From assembly GCF_024586455.1 (NCBI RefSeq), contig NC_065919.1:18222017-18286016 (forward strand): DNA of 64,000 bases, given 5' to 3'. Under the pieces are notes generated by a model, which had not been told where the DNA came from, searched no databases, and saw only the letters and a list, made by a program, of their open reading frames with translations. Of this stretch, positions 24,471 to 35,473 are shown in pieces; within the stretch, counting starts at the first letter, position 1, and every line of letters begins with the position of its first letter. The stretch is from Bactrocera neohumeralis. Lineage: Eukaryota > Arthropoda > Insecta > Diptera > Tephritidae. A program made the position numbers and the translations under genes.

Positions 24471-26612
24471 TTTATACTCCTGCAACATGTTGCTACAGAG
24501 TATTATAGTTTTGTTCACCTAACGGTTGTACGTATTACCTAAAACTAATCGATATAGATATATAATGATCAGGATGACGAGTCGAGTTAAAATCCGGCTG
24601 GCTGTCTGTCCGGCCGTCCATCGGTCCGCCCGGTCACGCTGTAACTTGAGTAAAAAATTGAGATATCTTGCTAAAACTTGGTATGTGGGTTCCTTAATAA
24701 AAAAAAAATACGAGGTCGCAGGTGAACGTAATCGGACCACTGCTACGCCCACAAAACGCCATAAACCGAAAACCTATAAAATGCCATAAATAAGCACTGA
24801 ATTAAAAAATAAACCTCTAATTTGGAACAGGGAATTGCAGTAGCACGGGGCACTTGTGGACAAAAAATTTTGAAAAAGTGTTCGTGGTCCCGTCCTCTAA
24901 TAAGTTTAATATACATATCTCCTAAACAACTAAAGTTACAACAACCACTCCTACCGACAGTGTGAAAATAGATGAAATCGGTAGATAACTCCGCTCACTT
25001 CCCATATAACGGCACTGTTCAAAACTATGTACTAAAAGCGCAATAAATAAATACGCCAGACACTTTAAATTTTACCTCCGAGATGTTATCAGAGGGCTTT
25101 ATGGGAGCCGGTGTTAAAACTGGATTATGGGAATGGCACCGCCCACTTTTTGGTGAAATCACATATCTCGAGACCAAACCGACCGATTTAGACTAAATTT
25201 AGTACATAGAATTCTTCTCATATTGCTTTGTCACAGTGCGATAATGGGTGAAATCGGATTACAACCACCCCTTCTTCTTCTTCTTAATTGGCGTAGACAC
25301 CGCTTACGCGATTATAGCCGAGTTAACAACAGCGCGCCAGTCGTTTCTTCTTTTAGCTACGTGGCGCCAATTGGATATTCCAAGCGAAGCCAGGTCCTTC
25401 TCCACTTGGTCCTTCCAACGGAGTGGAGGTCTTCCTCTTCCTCTGCTTCTCCCGGCGGGTTACTGTGTCGAATACTTTCAGAGCTGGAGTGTTTTCGTCC
25501 ATCCGGACAACATGACCTAGCCAGCGTAGCCGCTGTCTTTTAATTCGCTGAACTATGTCGATGTCGTCGTATATCTCGTACAGCTCATCGTTCCATCGAA
25601 TGCGGTATTCGCCGTGGCTAACGCGCAAAGGACCATAAATCTTTCGCAGAACTTTTCTCTCGAAAACTCGCAACGTCGACTCATCCGTTGTTGACATCGT
25701 CCACAACCACGCCTACTTTCCATATAACACTACTTTAAATTCCATTTTATTCTTCGACTTTCTGGTATACAAATCAAGCAATAAGTAATATAACGTGATA
25801 CAATTTTGCACTAATAATTTCTTTAACCTAACTTTATGACCAAAAAGTACCCAAATCCAACCAAAACTGTTCCAAGCCCCTAGGTGTCGAATATGTGGAC
25901 CCCAGTATCTATAGTTGCTTTTTGAACGAAAATATCGGTGAATCTATGGGATATACAATTGAAATGTGGAGAGACTCCGTTTCTGACAGTAGTAATTCTG
26001 TGTATCAAAACTAGATTGAATCGGGACAATACGTCCCTGAGTTCCATTTACCTAATATGTATAAAGATTTTCGAACTCCCAAGTAACTTTATGCTGGATA
26101 TGTCGGCCAATATTCGAGTTATCTTAATGAAAATTACAGAGCATATTTTACTCATAACAGTGTATCTTTGTGCCTAAAATAGATAAAATTAGGCGAAAAT
26201 TGGACCTAGCTCCCATACAACTAATATCAGGATTTTCAGACATCCGGCTAACTTTGCTCCATATAATTGGTGATTGTATGTGAGGTACCTTAATGAAACC
26301 CAGGGAACTTTTTTTTTTAGTATGTGGCATGTTAATGGATAAAATCGGGTCGATGCCACCCCAACTCCCATGTACTACGTATAATGATTTTCGCTTTTCT
26401 AACAAACCTTCTGTCGAATATGTCGATCAGTGTATGAGCTACATACATATATACATACAAATAGAGTATATGTATATACTATATACAATCGCTTAGATTG
26501 CGATCCTCTGGCTGACGTTTTACATCTTAAGGTATTTCCCTGGCTTTCATCCTTGCAAGTTGCAAGAGTATAAAATGTTCAGTTGCACCCGAACTTAGTC
26601 CTTCCTTACTTG
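24471..26612 (+). mobile_element. DINE-1-like (Helentron-type) element, subfamily A, 2.1 kb with nested insertion
   Basis: The left end has TTTATACTCC and a short stem (ATACTC ... GAGTAT). The core GATCAGGATGACGAG precedes an imperfect CTGTCTGTCCGGCCGTCC array. This order, core then GTCY microsatellite, is the hallmark of Drosophila DINE-1/INE-1. The body has repeated 'CACGCCCAC..' and 'AAATCGG' phrases. The right end has GAGTATAAAATGTTCAGTTG and a hairpin-forming GTTC...GAAC before CCTTCCTTACTTG. The same ends bound copies at 30541 and 34207. No protein is encoded. A 434-bp non-LTR fragment sits at 25269-25702. As a rolling-circle non-autonomous element it would depend on a Rep/helicase encoded elsewhere; that is inference from family knowledge. 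Confidence 0.7.
25269..25702 (-). pseudogene. RTE-like non-LTR fragment inserted in DINE-1-like element
   Basis: The minus strand encodes the C-terminal part of ORF2: TDESTLRVFERKVLRKIYGP, RIRWNDELYEIYDDIDIVQR, RLRWLGHVVRMDENTPALKV, ending in an arginine-rich tail. It ends at the left in a (CTT)n run, i.e. a GAAGAAG 3' tail. ACAACCAC flanks both sides (25261-25268 and 25703-25710), and the DINE-1-like sequence continues across. This is a clean 8-bp target-site duplication for a 5'-truncated insertion made by target-primed reverse transcription. Only about 117 codons remain and no RT domain is present. Confidence 0.85.
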
Positions 26613-27639
26613 TTATCATTGTTGTTCTCTTGTTATGTAATGCGCTTCTTTTTTGCCGTTGGCACAAAAGTGCCGTTGTGTGCAGAATTCTGTTTTTTAC
26701 AAATGTTTTTTGTTTCCATTTTTTTTGTCCTCCAAATTTGTCAATTTCATTCAGTGAAATTGCATGTTGTTTATGTTATTTACTTATATAAATATTTGGA
26801 CAAAAGAAAAATGTATTAGAAAGACACGAAAGAAAACGAAAAAGTTAACAACTTTTCTCATTTAAACACCCACCTTCACTACCAATACCACAACAGTTGA
26901 TGTATGCCGTCGTTGTTTCTAGTCTTCTGCTCTGGTAAGAAGTGTTAAAGAGACGGAAGGAGCACTCGCCAAGAGTAGTATGAAACAAAAGCTGTAGGAT
27001 ATTTACAGCCCTATCCTGCGTCAGTTACAGCATTTTTGTTAACCGCGAAATGAAAGTTTTTTCGGTGTAAAGTACATCACACACCGACTTACAAACGCCC
27101 AACGAATGTTGAATGATGCTTTCAATGTGTGCGGTGTTCTGTCATCCAAGTCAATACTTCAACACAAATGTGTTGTACAATAATGTAACCGCACTGGAGT
27201 GGTGTATAAATATTTTAAAGATCCCTGTGAGGAAATTTTTTGGTGGGGAATTCGTAAAATTTTTATATATGTATATTGTATATGTATGCCCTCAAATCGC
27301 TCAAGTTTAATATAGCATATCTGTGGAAGCCGTCCCAACGTCTTTGCATATGTACGTCCGTATATCCAATATTGATCCCGAACTAGAATTGCTTACTAAG
27401 CCATGAGATATATATCTCAAAACTTCAAAATGACTTTCCACATTCCGATATTCTGGATGGAGAGGCTTATGATTTCTTATTCTTCACGGTCAAATCAAGG
27501 CGAGCTTAAGATCTAACAAAGCTTGTTTTGATTTATTGCGTATGAATTTTATTTGCTTCCTTTCAAATTGTCCTCAAGCAGGTTTAGAATCATGATTTGT
27601 AGTATATTAGCTTATTAGAACCAGAGCTCTGAATTTACC
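26613..27639. other. no gene recognised
   Basis: Spacer with T-rich runs (26700-26730). The small open frames at 26583-26819 and 27113-27310 show no family motifs. Confidence 0.45.
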
Positions 27640-28120
27640 TTACCTTATTTGTGATGTTTTTTAACCCAATGAGACTGTTATTTTTACAATTTAGCATCGA
27701 ATCAGCTCAATAATTCGGCATAGTAGAGTCCTGTGACCATTTTTCCTGCTAATCGATAGAGATCACAGCTGGTGAATGTCGGAAAATGGTGTCCAGCCCC
27801 ATTTCGGCAGATAGGACAGCCTTCGTATTTTTCGTAGCAGGTTCGCCGTAAAAATCCATCCACAGTTAAACCAGTAGTTCCTTGGCCTTTGGCGTGAATA
27901 CCAGTGGATTCGTGTTTTGTCGACGGTTACAAAAAAACAACAATCCTTTGGTTTATTCTTAAACAGGGTCAAACATTGCTGTGAAGTGGTTTAACAATGG
28001 CGCTTCTTGTTCAAGAGAATAGCTTGCTCATGCGCAATATCTCATACAAAATCGGACCCAATCAGCTTTTTTAAAATACCTACTGTTTCAGTTATCATCA
28101 GTTAATCGGTGGTTTTTCAA
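27640..28120 (-). pseudogene. mariner transposase fragment, HTH and first catalytic region
   Basis: Minus-strand codons at 27763-27972 read LTLFKNKPKDCCFFVTVDKT and RIHWYSRQRPRNYW. This is the 'VTVDETWIHWY.PE' region containing the first catalytic Asp (VDKT; the Asp is kept, the next Glu is replaced by Lys). To the right, in another frame, STDQLMITETVGILKK stands for part of the second HTH. To the left, AVISID is followed by a degraded TITG.YY block. The second and third Asp regions are absent, and no terminal repeats are seen. Probably mellifera- or mauritiana-type. Confidence 0.6.
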
Positions 28121-28149
28121 TACGAGTAGTCTTTCGTAATCATCGCCTT

Positions 28150-28790
28150 AATCGTTGAGTCAAGCGCTTGGTTTGTAACAGCAGCGTCGGCTAGTAGTAG
28201 GGAAAGGATACCCGCTAACATCGTAGTGGGAACGAGTTGGCTATGCTACTACCTCATTGGATCTATGAACCTCGCGTGCATAAAGCATGCATTGTCGCCG
28301 ACCAGCTTCTATACAATTGCTCGATCGTTCTGGCCTAAAATAGAAAGTAGGAGATCTACTAGACTATTTGCCCTTAACAAAGTTCATATTGTCGCTATCG
28401 TAAGATTTCTTACATGTGGTAAGGTTAAAAATATTTTCGGATGCAAATTGTAAACATTGTAAGAAGAAGCTATGGTGGAAACATCTAGGAAATATTTTTT
28501 TTGTTCTGCAGATTATTTTATTATACTATTCCTTCTCCAGTATCGAGCTTTTGCAAGACTGATAGTCATACTCTCGGCGAACCAGGACATAATGGAAACT
28601 CGCAATAGCCTCCTCGAAGAACTTGTGACAGGCTCAAAGCGCTTTTTCGTCTTATGAGGGTTTTTATGATCAGTAATATAAGAGTTTTAAGTACCACAAC
28701 AGACCGGCGTTCTAAGTTGTACATGTGAGATCCCTGTTAGGAACGACCTTTTACCCTTACCTAACCTAACCTTACTATACTTCTAAGCTA
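28150..28790 (+). pseudogene. Jockey-clade non-LTR 3' end (same family as 9880-10865)
   Basis: The plus-strand frame 28226-28453 reads GSMNLACIKHALS and FWPKIESRRSTRLFALNKVH, typical of the region between RNase H and the zinc knuckle in Jockey ORF2. The knuckle itself is blurred near 28520-28560 (LLQYRAFARL for FQCPSLA). The 3' UTR has AAGTACCACAACAGACCGGC at about 28690 and ends in CCTTACCTAACCTAACC, shared with 10780-10865. 5'-truncated and frame-broken. Confidence 0.65.
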
Positions 28791-29227
28791 TAATAACTAC
28801 ACGTGAAATTTCCCTACAAGTCTTTTGCTTTGAAACAATCAAAATGGTAAATTTGTATGTATACATACATATGTCCATACATATGTTTTACGAAATGCTT
28901 GTAGTATGCTATATAGTATACTCCAAGTAAACTGTATAAACGTACAATAAATTGAGCGAGTACTGGCGAAACATTTTCCGGAAGTCTTTCTGACATTGCT
29001 TCTTACACTCTGCTTTGTGCGCTTGCGGCGAAGAAGTTGAAATTTAATAAAAATGTCAAAGACAGCTTCTAAAAGTCGTTTATTTAATATGGCGACTATA
29101 CATCTCTGGCTTCTGTGGACGAATGCGTTCATATATAATGCAATCCACACATATATATATATATATATTTATGGGTATGTATATATTATATTTTCTGAAC
29201 GTTTTACGAACGAATATTTACTTGTAC
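28791..29227. repeat. spacer with AT microsatellite and ACATACATATG palindromes
   Basis: An (AT)n tract at 29150-29170 and paired ACATACATATGT / ACATATGT motifs at 28860-28886. No gene motif. Confidence 0.5.
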
Positions 29228-29960
29228 AGGGTCTACCAACAAGAAATCACGTCTTTCTGAACAAAAAAAAGAAAACATCGAAATAAGGTCAAAATTGCTT
29301 CGGCTTTTTTTCGTTATTTAGATATTTCACATGGCTCCGCATGCATAACTCCACCCGTTTACGTCAATTTTCGATGACCCGGTGCAGCTTTTCGGCTGGA
29401 ATTTCGGCTATAGTGCGTTGAATTTAACAGAACGCCCAGAAAAATAGTCTAAAAGCGTTAAATTGCATGATCTTGGCGGCTAATTGACTGGACCATATCT
29501 CGAAGCTAACGAGTAACCAAACTTTGCACGCAATGTGTCCATGTTTAGGCGTGAAACAATGAGGCGGCGCACCAGTTTCCGGTAAAAAAAAGGTCGGTCA
29601 ACATCATGTTATTGATAGTAATGATATTTCCTGACGCACCAACTGTCAATTTTTGAGGATGTAATTGCGTTTGCAGAACCACATGAGGTTATGACACACC
29701 CTATTAGGCACAATTTTGTTTGTTGATGTAGCTGTAAAACCAGAAATGGGCCTCATCGGAGAATATAAATTTCGACAAACGTTGCTTTACCTTTTTCTTT
29801 AGAATTCATCTTATAAAGTAGGAATCTTGAACAAATTCCAAGCGTTCTACCAAAGCGATACGTTACATAATAAAATGACAAACCTTACTGAACATACTGA
29901 CAAAATTTAACGCAAATCCGTAAACAAACATGGCCGACACTAGTTGTCGAAATCACGTCA
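29228..29960 (-). pseudogene. rosa-like mariner transposase relic
   Basis: On the minus strand, pieces in several frames follow the DD41D order. A block corresponding to FFKN/VTVNG lies near 29630-29690. LFLPETGAPPHCF (about 29560-29600) stands where the family has QQDGATCHTA; the catalytic Asp is gone (ETGA). YGPVN, then PPRSC, lies near 29470-29500, with the TPLD Asp position as LTLLDYF. The C-terminus AEIPAEKLHRVIEN lies near 29370-29400. The left end begins near ACAGGGTCTACC. Amino-acid wording differs from the 4777 and 14275 copies, so it is probably a sister lineage. Confidence 0.6.
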
Positions 29961-30540
29961 TGCCTTTATGTAGACGCTGTACTTGAGGAAGGAATCTCAA
30001 TATTACTTACTTGAATGCACTTAAGCATTGAAAATATTCTTCATAAAATATAAATGTAATATTTATATGAAAACCACAGCTTTTCATTAGAAAATTCTTA
30101 ATATATTTTCTGGCTTTTTTAAAGAACCATAAGTACCCTGATATAGCGATAATGGCATCTGAATTCAGCCGACAATCGACTTCTCAAAAAATTTGGCCAC
30201 GAGTCTGAATTATGTACTACTATGAGTAGAAATTAGTAAGACTTTTGTTCCTAATTTTAAAATTCTAAACTTATTCTTCAAATCTATGTCTTGTACCAAG
30301 CTTTTTTCCAATCCTTGAAACAGTTGTTAAAGTCAATTTCCGGAATAGCCTGTAATGCGCATAGCGATTCACGTTGACCGGAAGCGGTCGTCAGAGTTTG
30401 CTGCATAGCCAGAAGTCACATGGAGCAAGATGAGGCGAATATAGTGGTTGCGGCACATTTTTGGATGAAAATTTGGTGGAAAACTCACGAAGAATCAATC
30501 AGGTATGCGACGGTGCATTATCGTGATGACAAAGCCGGCC

Positions 30541-31384
30541 TTTTTTATACTCTCGAAACAAAGTTGCTAAGGAGAGTATTATAGTTTTGTTCACATAACG
30601 GTTGTTTGTAAGTCCTAAAACTAAAAGAGCCAGATATAGGGTTATATATACCAAAGTGATCAGGGTGACGAGTAGAGTTGAAATCCGGATGTCTGTCTGT
30701 CCGTTCGTCCGTCTGTCCGTCCGTCCGTCCGTCCGTCCGTCCGTCCGTCCGTCCGTGCAAGCTGTAACTTGAGTAAAAATTGAGATATCATGATGAAACT
30801 TGGTACACGTATTTCTTGGCTCCATAAGAAGGTTAAGTTCGAAGATGGGCTAAATCGGCCCACTGCCACGCCCACAAAATGGCGGAAACCGAAAACCGTA
30901 ATTGTACGTAATTTTTTTGGAAAAGTGGGCATGGCCCCGCCCCCTACTAAGTTTTTTGTACATACCTCGGAAACTACTATAGCTATGTCAACCAAATTCT
31001 ATAGAGTCGTTTCCTTCAAGCATTTCTATATACAGTTCAAAAATGGAAGAAATCGGATAATAACCACGCCCACCTCCCATACAAAGGTTATGTTGAAAAT
31101 CACTAAAAGTGCGTTAACCGACTAACAAAAAACGCCAGAAACACTAAATTTTTCGGAAAAATGGCAGAAGGAAGTCGCACCCAGGCTTTGTTTAAAAGTT
31201 GAAAATGGGCGTGGCGTCGCCCACTTATGGACCAAAAACCATATCTCAGGAACTACTAATCTAATTAATTTTACAGCAAAATAAAAAAATATGTAAATGA
31301 CGGATAATGAAATCTCGATTACCACTTTATCATGCGAGAGTATAAAATGTTCGGTGACACCCGAACTTAGCCCTTCCTTACTTG
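30541..31384 (+). mobile_element. DINE-1-like element, subfamily A, 844 bp, with GTCC array
   Basis: Starts TTTTTTATACTCTCG with the stem TACTCTC ... GAGAGTA. The core GATCAGGGTGACGAG is followed by a GTCY-type microsatellite at 30690-30757. The body has the same CACGCCCACC phrases as the 24471 copy. The 3' hairpin GTTCGG-TGACA-CCCGAAC (about 31349-31366) precedes CCTTCCTTACTTG. This is the cleanest copy: both ends, core, microsatellite and 3' hairpin are all present. It lies in a mariner whose unfilled counterpart is at 58410-58425. Non-coding; open frames through the array are artefacts. Confidence 0.75.
30690..30757 (+). repeat. GTCC/GTCT microsatellite
   Basis: Seventeen 4-bp GTCY-type units, nearly pure (CCGT)n from 30717. 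It is the internal microsatellite of the DINE-1-like element. Confidence 0.95.
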
Positions 31385-31960
31385 TTTACGAATAGCTTTG
31401 CGCAAATGACACATAACACTCAAATACTATTCCTTGGTGACAGTTTGAAGGAATTTGAAGTACACCACACCTCGATATTTGAAGAAAACTGTCAACATAA
31501 CCTTGATTTTTGACCTGCTTTAACGTGGTTTTGGGCTTCGACTCACCTTTACCACAATATGCGGCCGATTGATCGTCTGTGCCCGGGTCGTAAGCATATA
31601 TTCAAGATTCATCGTCCCTATACGTTTCATGACATCCTGGTAGGCGGAAAACATTGTTTCACAGACGCAACGCTTTTTTCAAAAAAATTGTGTGATTTTG
31701 GAAGCTTTCCCTTTCTTAGGCCCAATTGATCTTTCAAATGGTTTTCACTGATCCTTCCGATATTCCAACGATACCAGTAAGATCACTGCCTGTTAATCGT
31801 CGATTCTCAAGCATCAATTTTTATTGAAGTGTTGATCATCAGTTGATGTTGATGGCCGTCCTGGACGTGGTTATTGAATAATGTGTACCAATCAAAATCA
31901 CTAACTCACGACTTCTGAGATTTTAATTAAGTCTTCGTTCATTTGGTGTACACATGAATG

Positions 31961-32872
31961 AAGTCATAACGAATATAACTTTTAAGAAATTCGTAGTCGG
32001 GTCTCAAATGACTCTAGGTGAGCGAATTCCGGCCAACAGTTACTGTCGATAGCAGCGGCGATGGTCTCTGAGTTCAAAATATATCTCAAAATTGTCGAAT
32101 AACACCTAGGTACGGTGTTTGAGGACAAAACATATCCCGAAATCGTCAAATAACGTCAAAATTGTTTAGAACAACGTCCATGAAACAGCTTAATACCTTT
32201 TAATCGCTAAAAATCATTTCTTAGTGCTAAACAATCACTGTTGTTCATCACATTATGTTCGCTCGAGTTCCATTTTACCTAAAAATGCAGTAGCTTTATT
32301 CTGCATGGGAGCATTTGAATATCTACATATATCTGGAAAAGACTTTTTGGAGCGTGTAGTGTCAAATGTCAGACCTGTAATCGATACTACAAAATGTCAA
32401 AAAAATGTGTTATTACATCTATGTATGTATTAACATATAGTTGTAAATCCTTCCGCCCACCACCTGCGCATCCTCTATTTAAATACGATTATCTGCGACA
32501 CCTTCCGTTTGTACTATGTATGCTCTGTAATCACAGAGCTTTTGTGCAAGAATAAAAAAAGAGAATTATTTTTAAAGAAGCACCCTGACCAAAATATAAC
32601 TGTGTATGTATTATTTTTTCTTGTTCTGGCATATTATTTGGTTTTTGTGTTTTTTACGTTTTGTTGATAAAGGATGTATGTACATACAGGTACATATGTA
32701 GCTGTCAACTTTCCATGTTGTTGACATTGGCTTGTGGAAGTGTTTAGCTTTATTGACATCCTTCGTATTTTTTAATATATTCATACGCTACTCGGTCTCA
32801 AGAGATAATCATAAAAATAAAAAAAAAAATCAAGGTAGCTGATGGGGCTCAAGTACTTACCTACTTATAAGT
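31961..32872. other. no gene recognised
   Basis: AT-rich spacer. A short ATGTATGTACATACAGGTACATATGTA-type palindromic run lies near 32674-32700. Confidence 0.45.
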
Positions 32873-32880
32873 ATGTTTAT

Positions 32881-33342
32881 TAGGGTGATTCAAAAAAAAT
32901 TTTATTTTTTTTTTCAATTGGTACTCGCAAAAATAGGTTCCTAGACACCTCTTAGAAAGCCTCTCCAAAAATCTATTCATAATAATTTTTTTTCATTGAG
33001 TTATAAAATTCATAAGAAATAAAGAATTTTTCCAAAAATAGTCAAATTTCAACCGTTAATATCTTTTGAACGGCTGGGTTTACGAAAAAATCAAAAGAGA
33101 CCATATTTTAGAGCATTCAATTTCCTACAAAACCTAATTGACAAGATATTTTTTCAAGTAGTTGGAAGCGAGATATAAACTTTTCTATCTGATAGTAAGA
33201 AAAAATAGAAAACCGTTAGGCGGAGGACCTTCCCGTTACAATTAAAAACTCATGTTTGGAGAGGCTTTCTTAGAGGTGTCTAGGAACCTATTTTTGCGAG
33301 TACCAATTGAAAAAAAAAAAAAAATTTTTTTGAATCACCCTA
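32881..33342. mobile_element. hAT-like MITE, 462 bp, with 88-bp terminal inverted repeats
   Basis: The left repeat (32881-32969) and right repeat (33255-33342) are inverted copies differing at only a few positions outside A/T homopolymers. Both start TAGGGTGATTCA and include CAATTGGTACTCGC and TTCCTAGACACCTCT. An 8-bp direct duplication ATGTTTAT flanks it (32873-32880 and 33343-33350). An 8-bp duplication plus a YARGG-type tip fits the hAT superfamily. There is no coding capacity; the centre is AT-rich. It can fold into a long hairpin. Confidence 0.85.
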
Positions 33343-33350
33343 ATGTTTAT

Positions 33351-34206
33351 GAATATATTCTTCACTTATGTAGCATGTGGTGGAATATGGTGGCTGTGCA
33401 GTTACTGAACTGGTCTATTTTTGATTTTTGTTCCCAATAAAAGCTTCTAAAAATCTTGTTAAATTTTTGGATCACGCCATTTTTGGTTACTACTAAAAAT
33501 TACGCAGAAGTTCGGGCTTTCGGTGCTTTCTATCTGTATCTAATTTTGAAGATATATCAGAAAAAATAAATTGATGAAAATAATTAGGACGGTTGAATTC
33601 TCCGTTTTTAGAAACCATATAAAGTGAAGCACAAGTTCGCATTCTATCTATCTATCGAACGATATATTTGTGCACTCACTCTCGCTCCATATTTCTTTCA
33701 AAATAATACTGGATAACTCGATATTGTTAAATATCCTTACTCTCTCCTTCTATCTCTCCAAAATTTAACTAAAATCACCCTAATAATAAATGTTTAGAAC
33801 TTTATTTTGTTCAACCTAGTCAAATATTAAATTTTAGAGGATTACTAGATTGACCTGAAATATTAAATTGTTCATTTCGCTCCTCCATCAAGGGGTTACA
33901 TGGGTTTCCTCGAGCAAAAACGCCCAATTCCCCATATTTTTTTTTTTTTTATATAAAAACTAAATATTTTATGCAAACTTTTAATTGTTCCAAAGATACA
34001 TATTTTACAAAGATTTGGTGAATTTTTCAAAGAAAAATATTTAAAACTCAGCGATTACGTCATCATTTCCGTCAGGCCTCCGCGTTGACATCAGAACTGC
34101 TTAAGTGGCTAGCTAAACTAGAGCTGACAACTTTTCAAATCTGTACCTCCAAAACTAATACTCGTAATGGAATTAAAAAAGTCAATAAAAAATCGAAAGA
34201 AAGAAA
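33351..34206. other. no gene recognised
   Basis: Includes AAGGGGTTACATGGGTTTCC (about 33891-33911), which looks like an element end, but no partner is found. A T run lies at 33939-33950 and a CACCCTAAT word near 33777. Confidence 0.4.
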
Positions 34207-34862
34207 CATGTAAAGAAGGATCAAGTTCGGGTGCATCTTTGCAAGTTGCAAGTCGGGGTAATACCTTCGGGTACATAAGGCTTGTAAGTTATATGGGGTA
34301 TAAGGTTTCACCCGATTTTATTCATTCTAAGCGCAAAAATACACCGTTCTTAGAAGACCACGCTATCTCAATTCTATTAAGTTAACTCACATATTGGCTG
34401 ATATATGCGGGGGCTAAGTGAAGTATTGAGACGATTCCACCTATTTTTAACACACAGACATAACATCGCCAGGAGAAATGTTTGCCCTGAATTTCAATCA
34501 TATATCTCACACATTGACCGATATCTGCCTTAAGAAGTCAACTAGAGTTACTGGGGTCCACATATTCGGTACGTATAGGCTTGAACATTTTTGGTTCTAC
34601 TTGTATTTGGAAACTTTTTGGTTTTGTGGGCGTGACAGTTGTCCGATTACACCCATCTACGAACTTTTTGGCCAAGGTATAAGCATACCAAATTTATTTT
34701 TAATCAAGTTACGCCTTGCACAGACGGAGGGACAGATAGTCAGCCGGTTCAACCCATCTCGTCGCTCTGATCAGTTCTATATACATATGTACATATATAC
34801 AGTATATAAGTATATATCGGTGTACAAAATTATTATACTCTGTAGCAACATGTTACAAAAGA
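34207..34862 (-). mobile_element. DINE-1-like element, subfamily A, internally deleted
   Basis: In minus orientation the right side reads TTTTGTAACATGTTGCTACA then GAGTATAATA (34829-34862), the 5' end of subfamily A. The left side is the reverse of GCACCCGAACTTGATCCTTC, the 3' end. Between them only about 600 bp remain, with GACGAGATGGGTTGAACCGG and a reduced CTGTCCCTCCGTCTG array at 34720-34770. The 159-codon plus-strand frame that spans it is a by-product. Confidence 0.65.
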
Positions 34863-35473
34863 AAAATAATTATGGGAAAAAATATATTAAGTCTCCTTCT
34901 GAGAAGATATCTCTGAAAGAAACATTTTTTAAGACGTTAGTCGAAAACTGGTATTGAACTCAGAGCTTGTGAAGACCACTACAGCACGTAGGCATTACGA
35001 AATATTACACCAGCAACCTATTATGAAATTATTCTGTAATTTCTACTATATTTGTATACCCTACAAGCATATACACATACACACATGTAATATTCATATG
35101 CTCAAGGACAAACGACATTATTCAGGCGCCACTTATACTTGTGTGGCATCCTTTTGCACGGAATTGCTTTATGTACCGTTATATGCTGCTACAAAATGTA
35201 CTCTTGTTGCCGGCGCTAGATTGTATGTATTTGTGTGAGTGTGTACGTGCGTTGATGCCTGTGTGCCTTGCCTATTATCTTCGCATTATTCATTTTCCGG
35301 TACACAAATGTTTGCTCATTTGATTAACAAACCGAGCAAAACGCCCCACACCTACCCACTAGGAATATATAATAATAATCAGAGATACATTTTAATTGGT
35401 TTTTGGTTAGTACTGTGTTCGAGTCACAATACATCAATGTGAAATTAAGAATTTATATTTAAGCTTGGGGATA
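34863..35473. other. no gene recognised
   Basis: Spacer with ACATACACACATG-type runs near 35070-35090. The open frames at 34954-35442 overlap in all frames and lack motifs. Confidence 0.45.

Larger units (their letters stand above)
30215..31960 (-). pseudogene. mariner (VHSEFLP lineage) split by a DINE-1-like element
   Basis: Two halves, 30215-30540 and 31385-31960, align in order with the uninterrupted relic at 58028-58900. The left half is the C-terminus, including the GTGCATTATCGTGATGACAA region that encodes the second catalytic block (LHHDNA). The right half covers the first catalytic region (near 31560-31600, GDES.IYAYDPGTDDQSA when frame-corrected) and the HTH near 31760-31850 (ENRRLTG.DLTGIVGISE). 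The interruption is the element at 30541-31384. Frameshifts are present throughout. Confidence 0.7.

Noticed and set aside
30499..30995. TDGR-repeat open frames on the minus strand
   Set aside because: Translation of the GTCC microsatellite inside the DINE-1-like element.
34478..34957. 159-codon plus-strand open frame
   Set aside because: Lies mostly across the minus-strand DINE-1-like element, including its core and microsatellite; not a gene.
34940..35000. Possible tRNA-like or SINE head (AACTCAGAGCTTGTGAAGACCAC)
   Set aside because: No A-box/B-box pair or cloverleaf that I can fold; one suggestive phrase is not enough.
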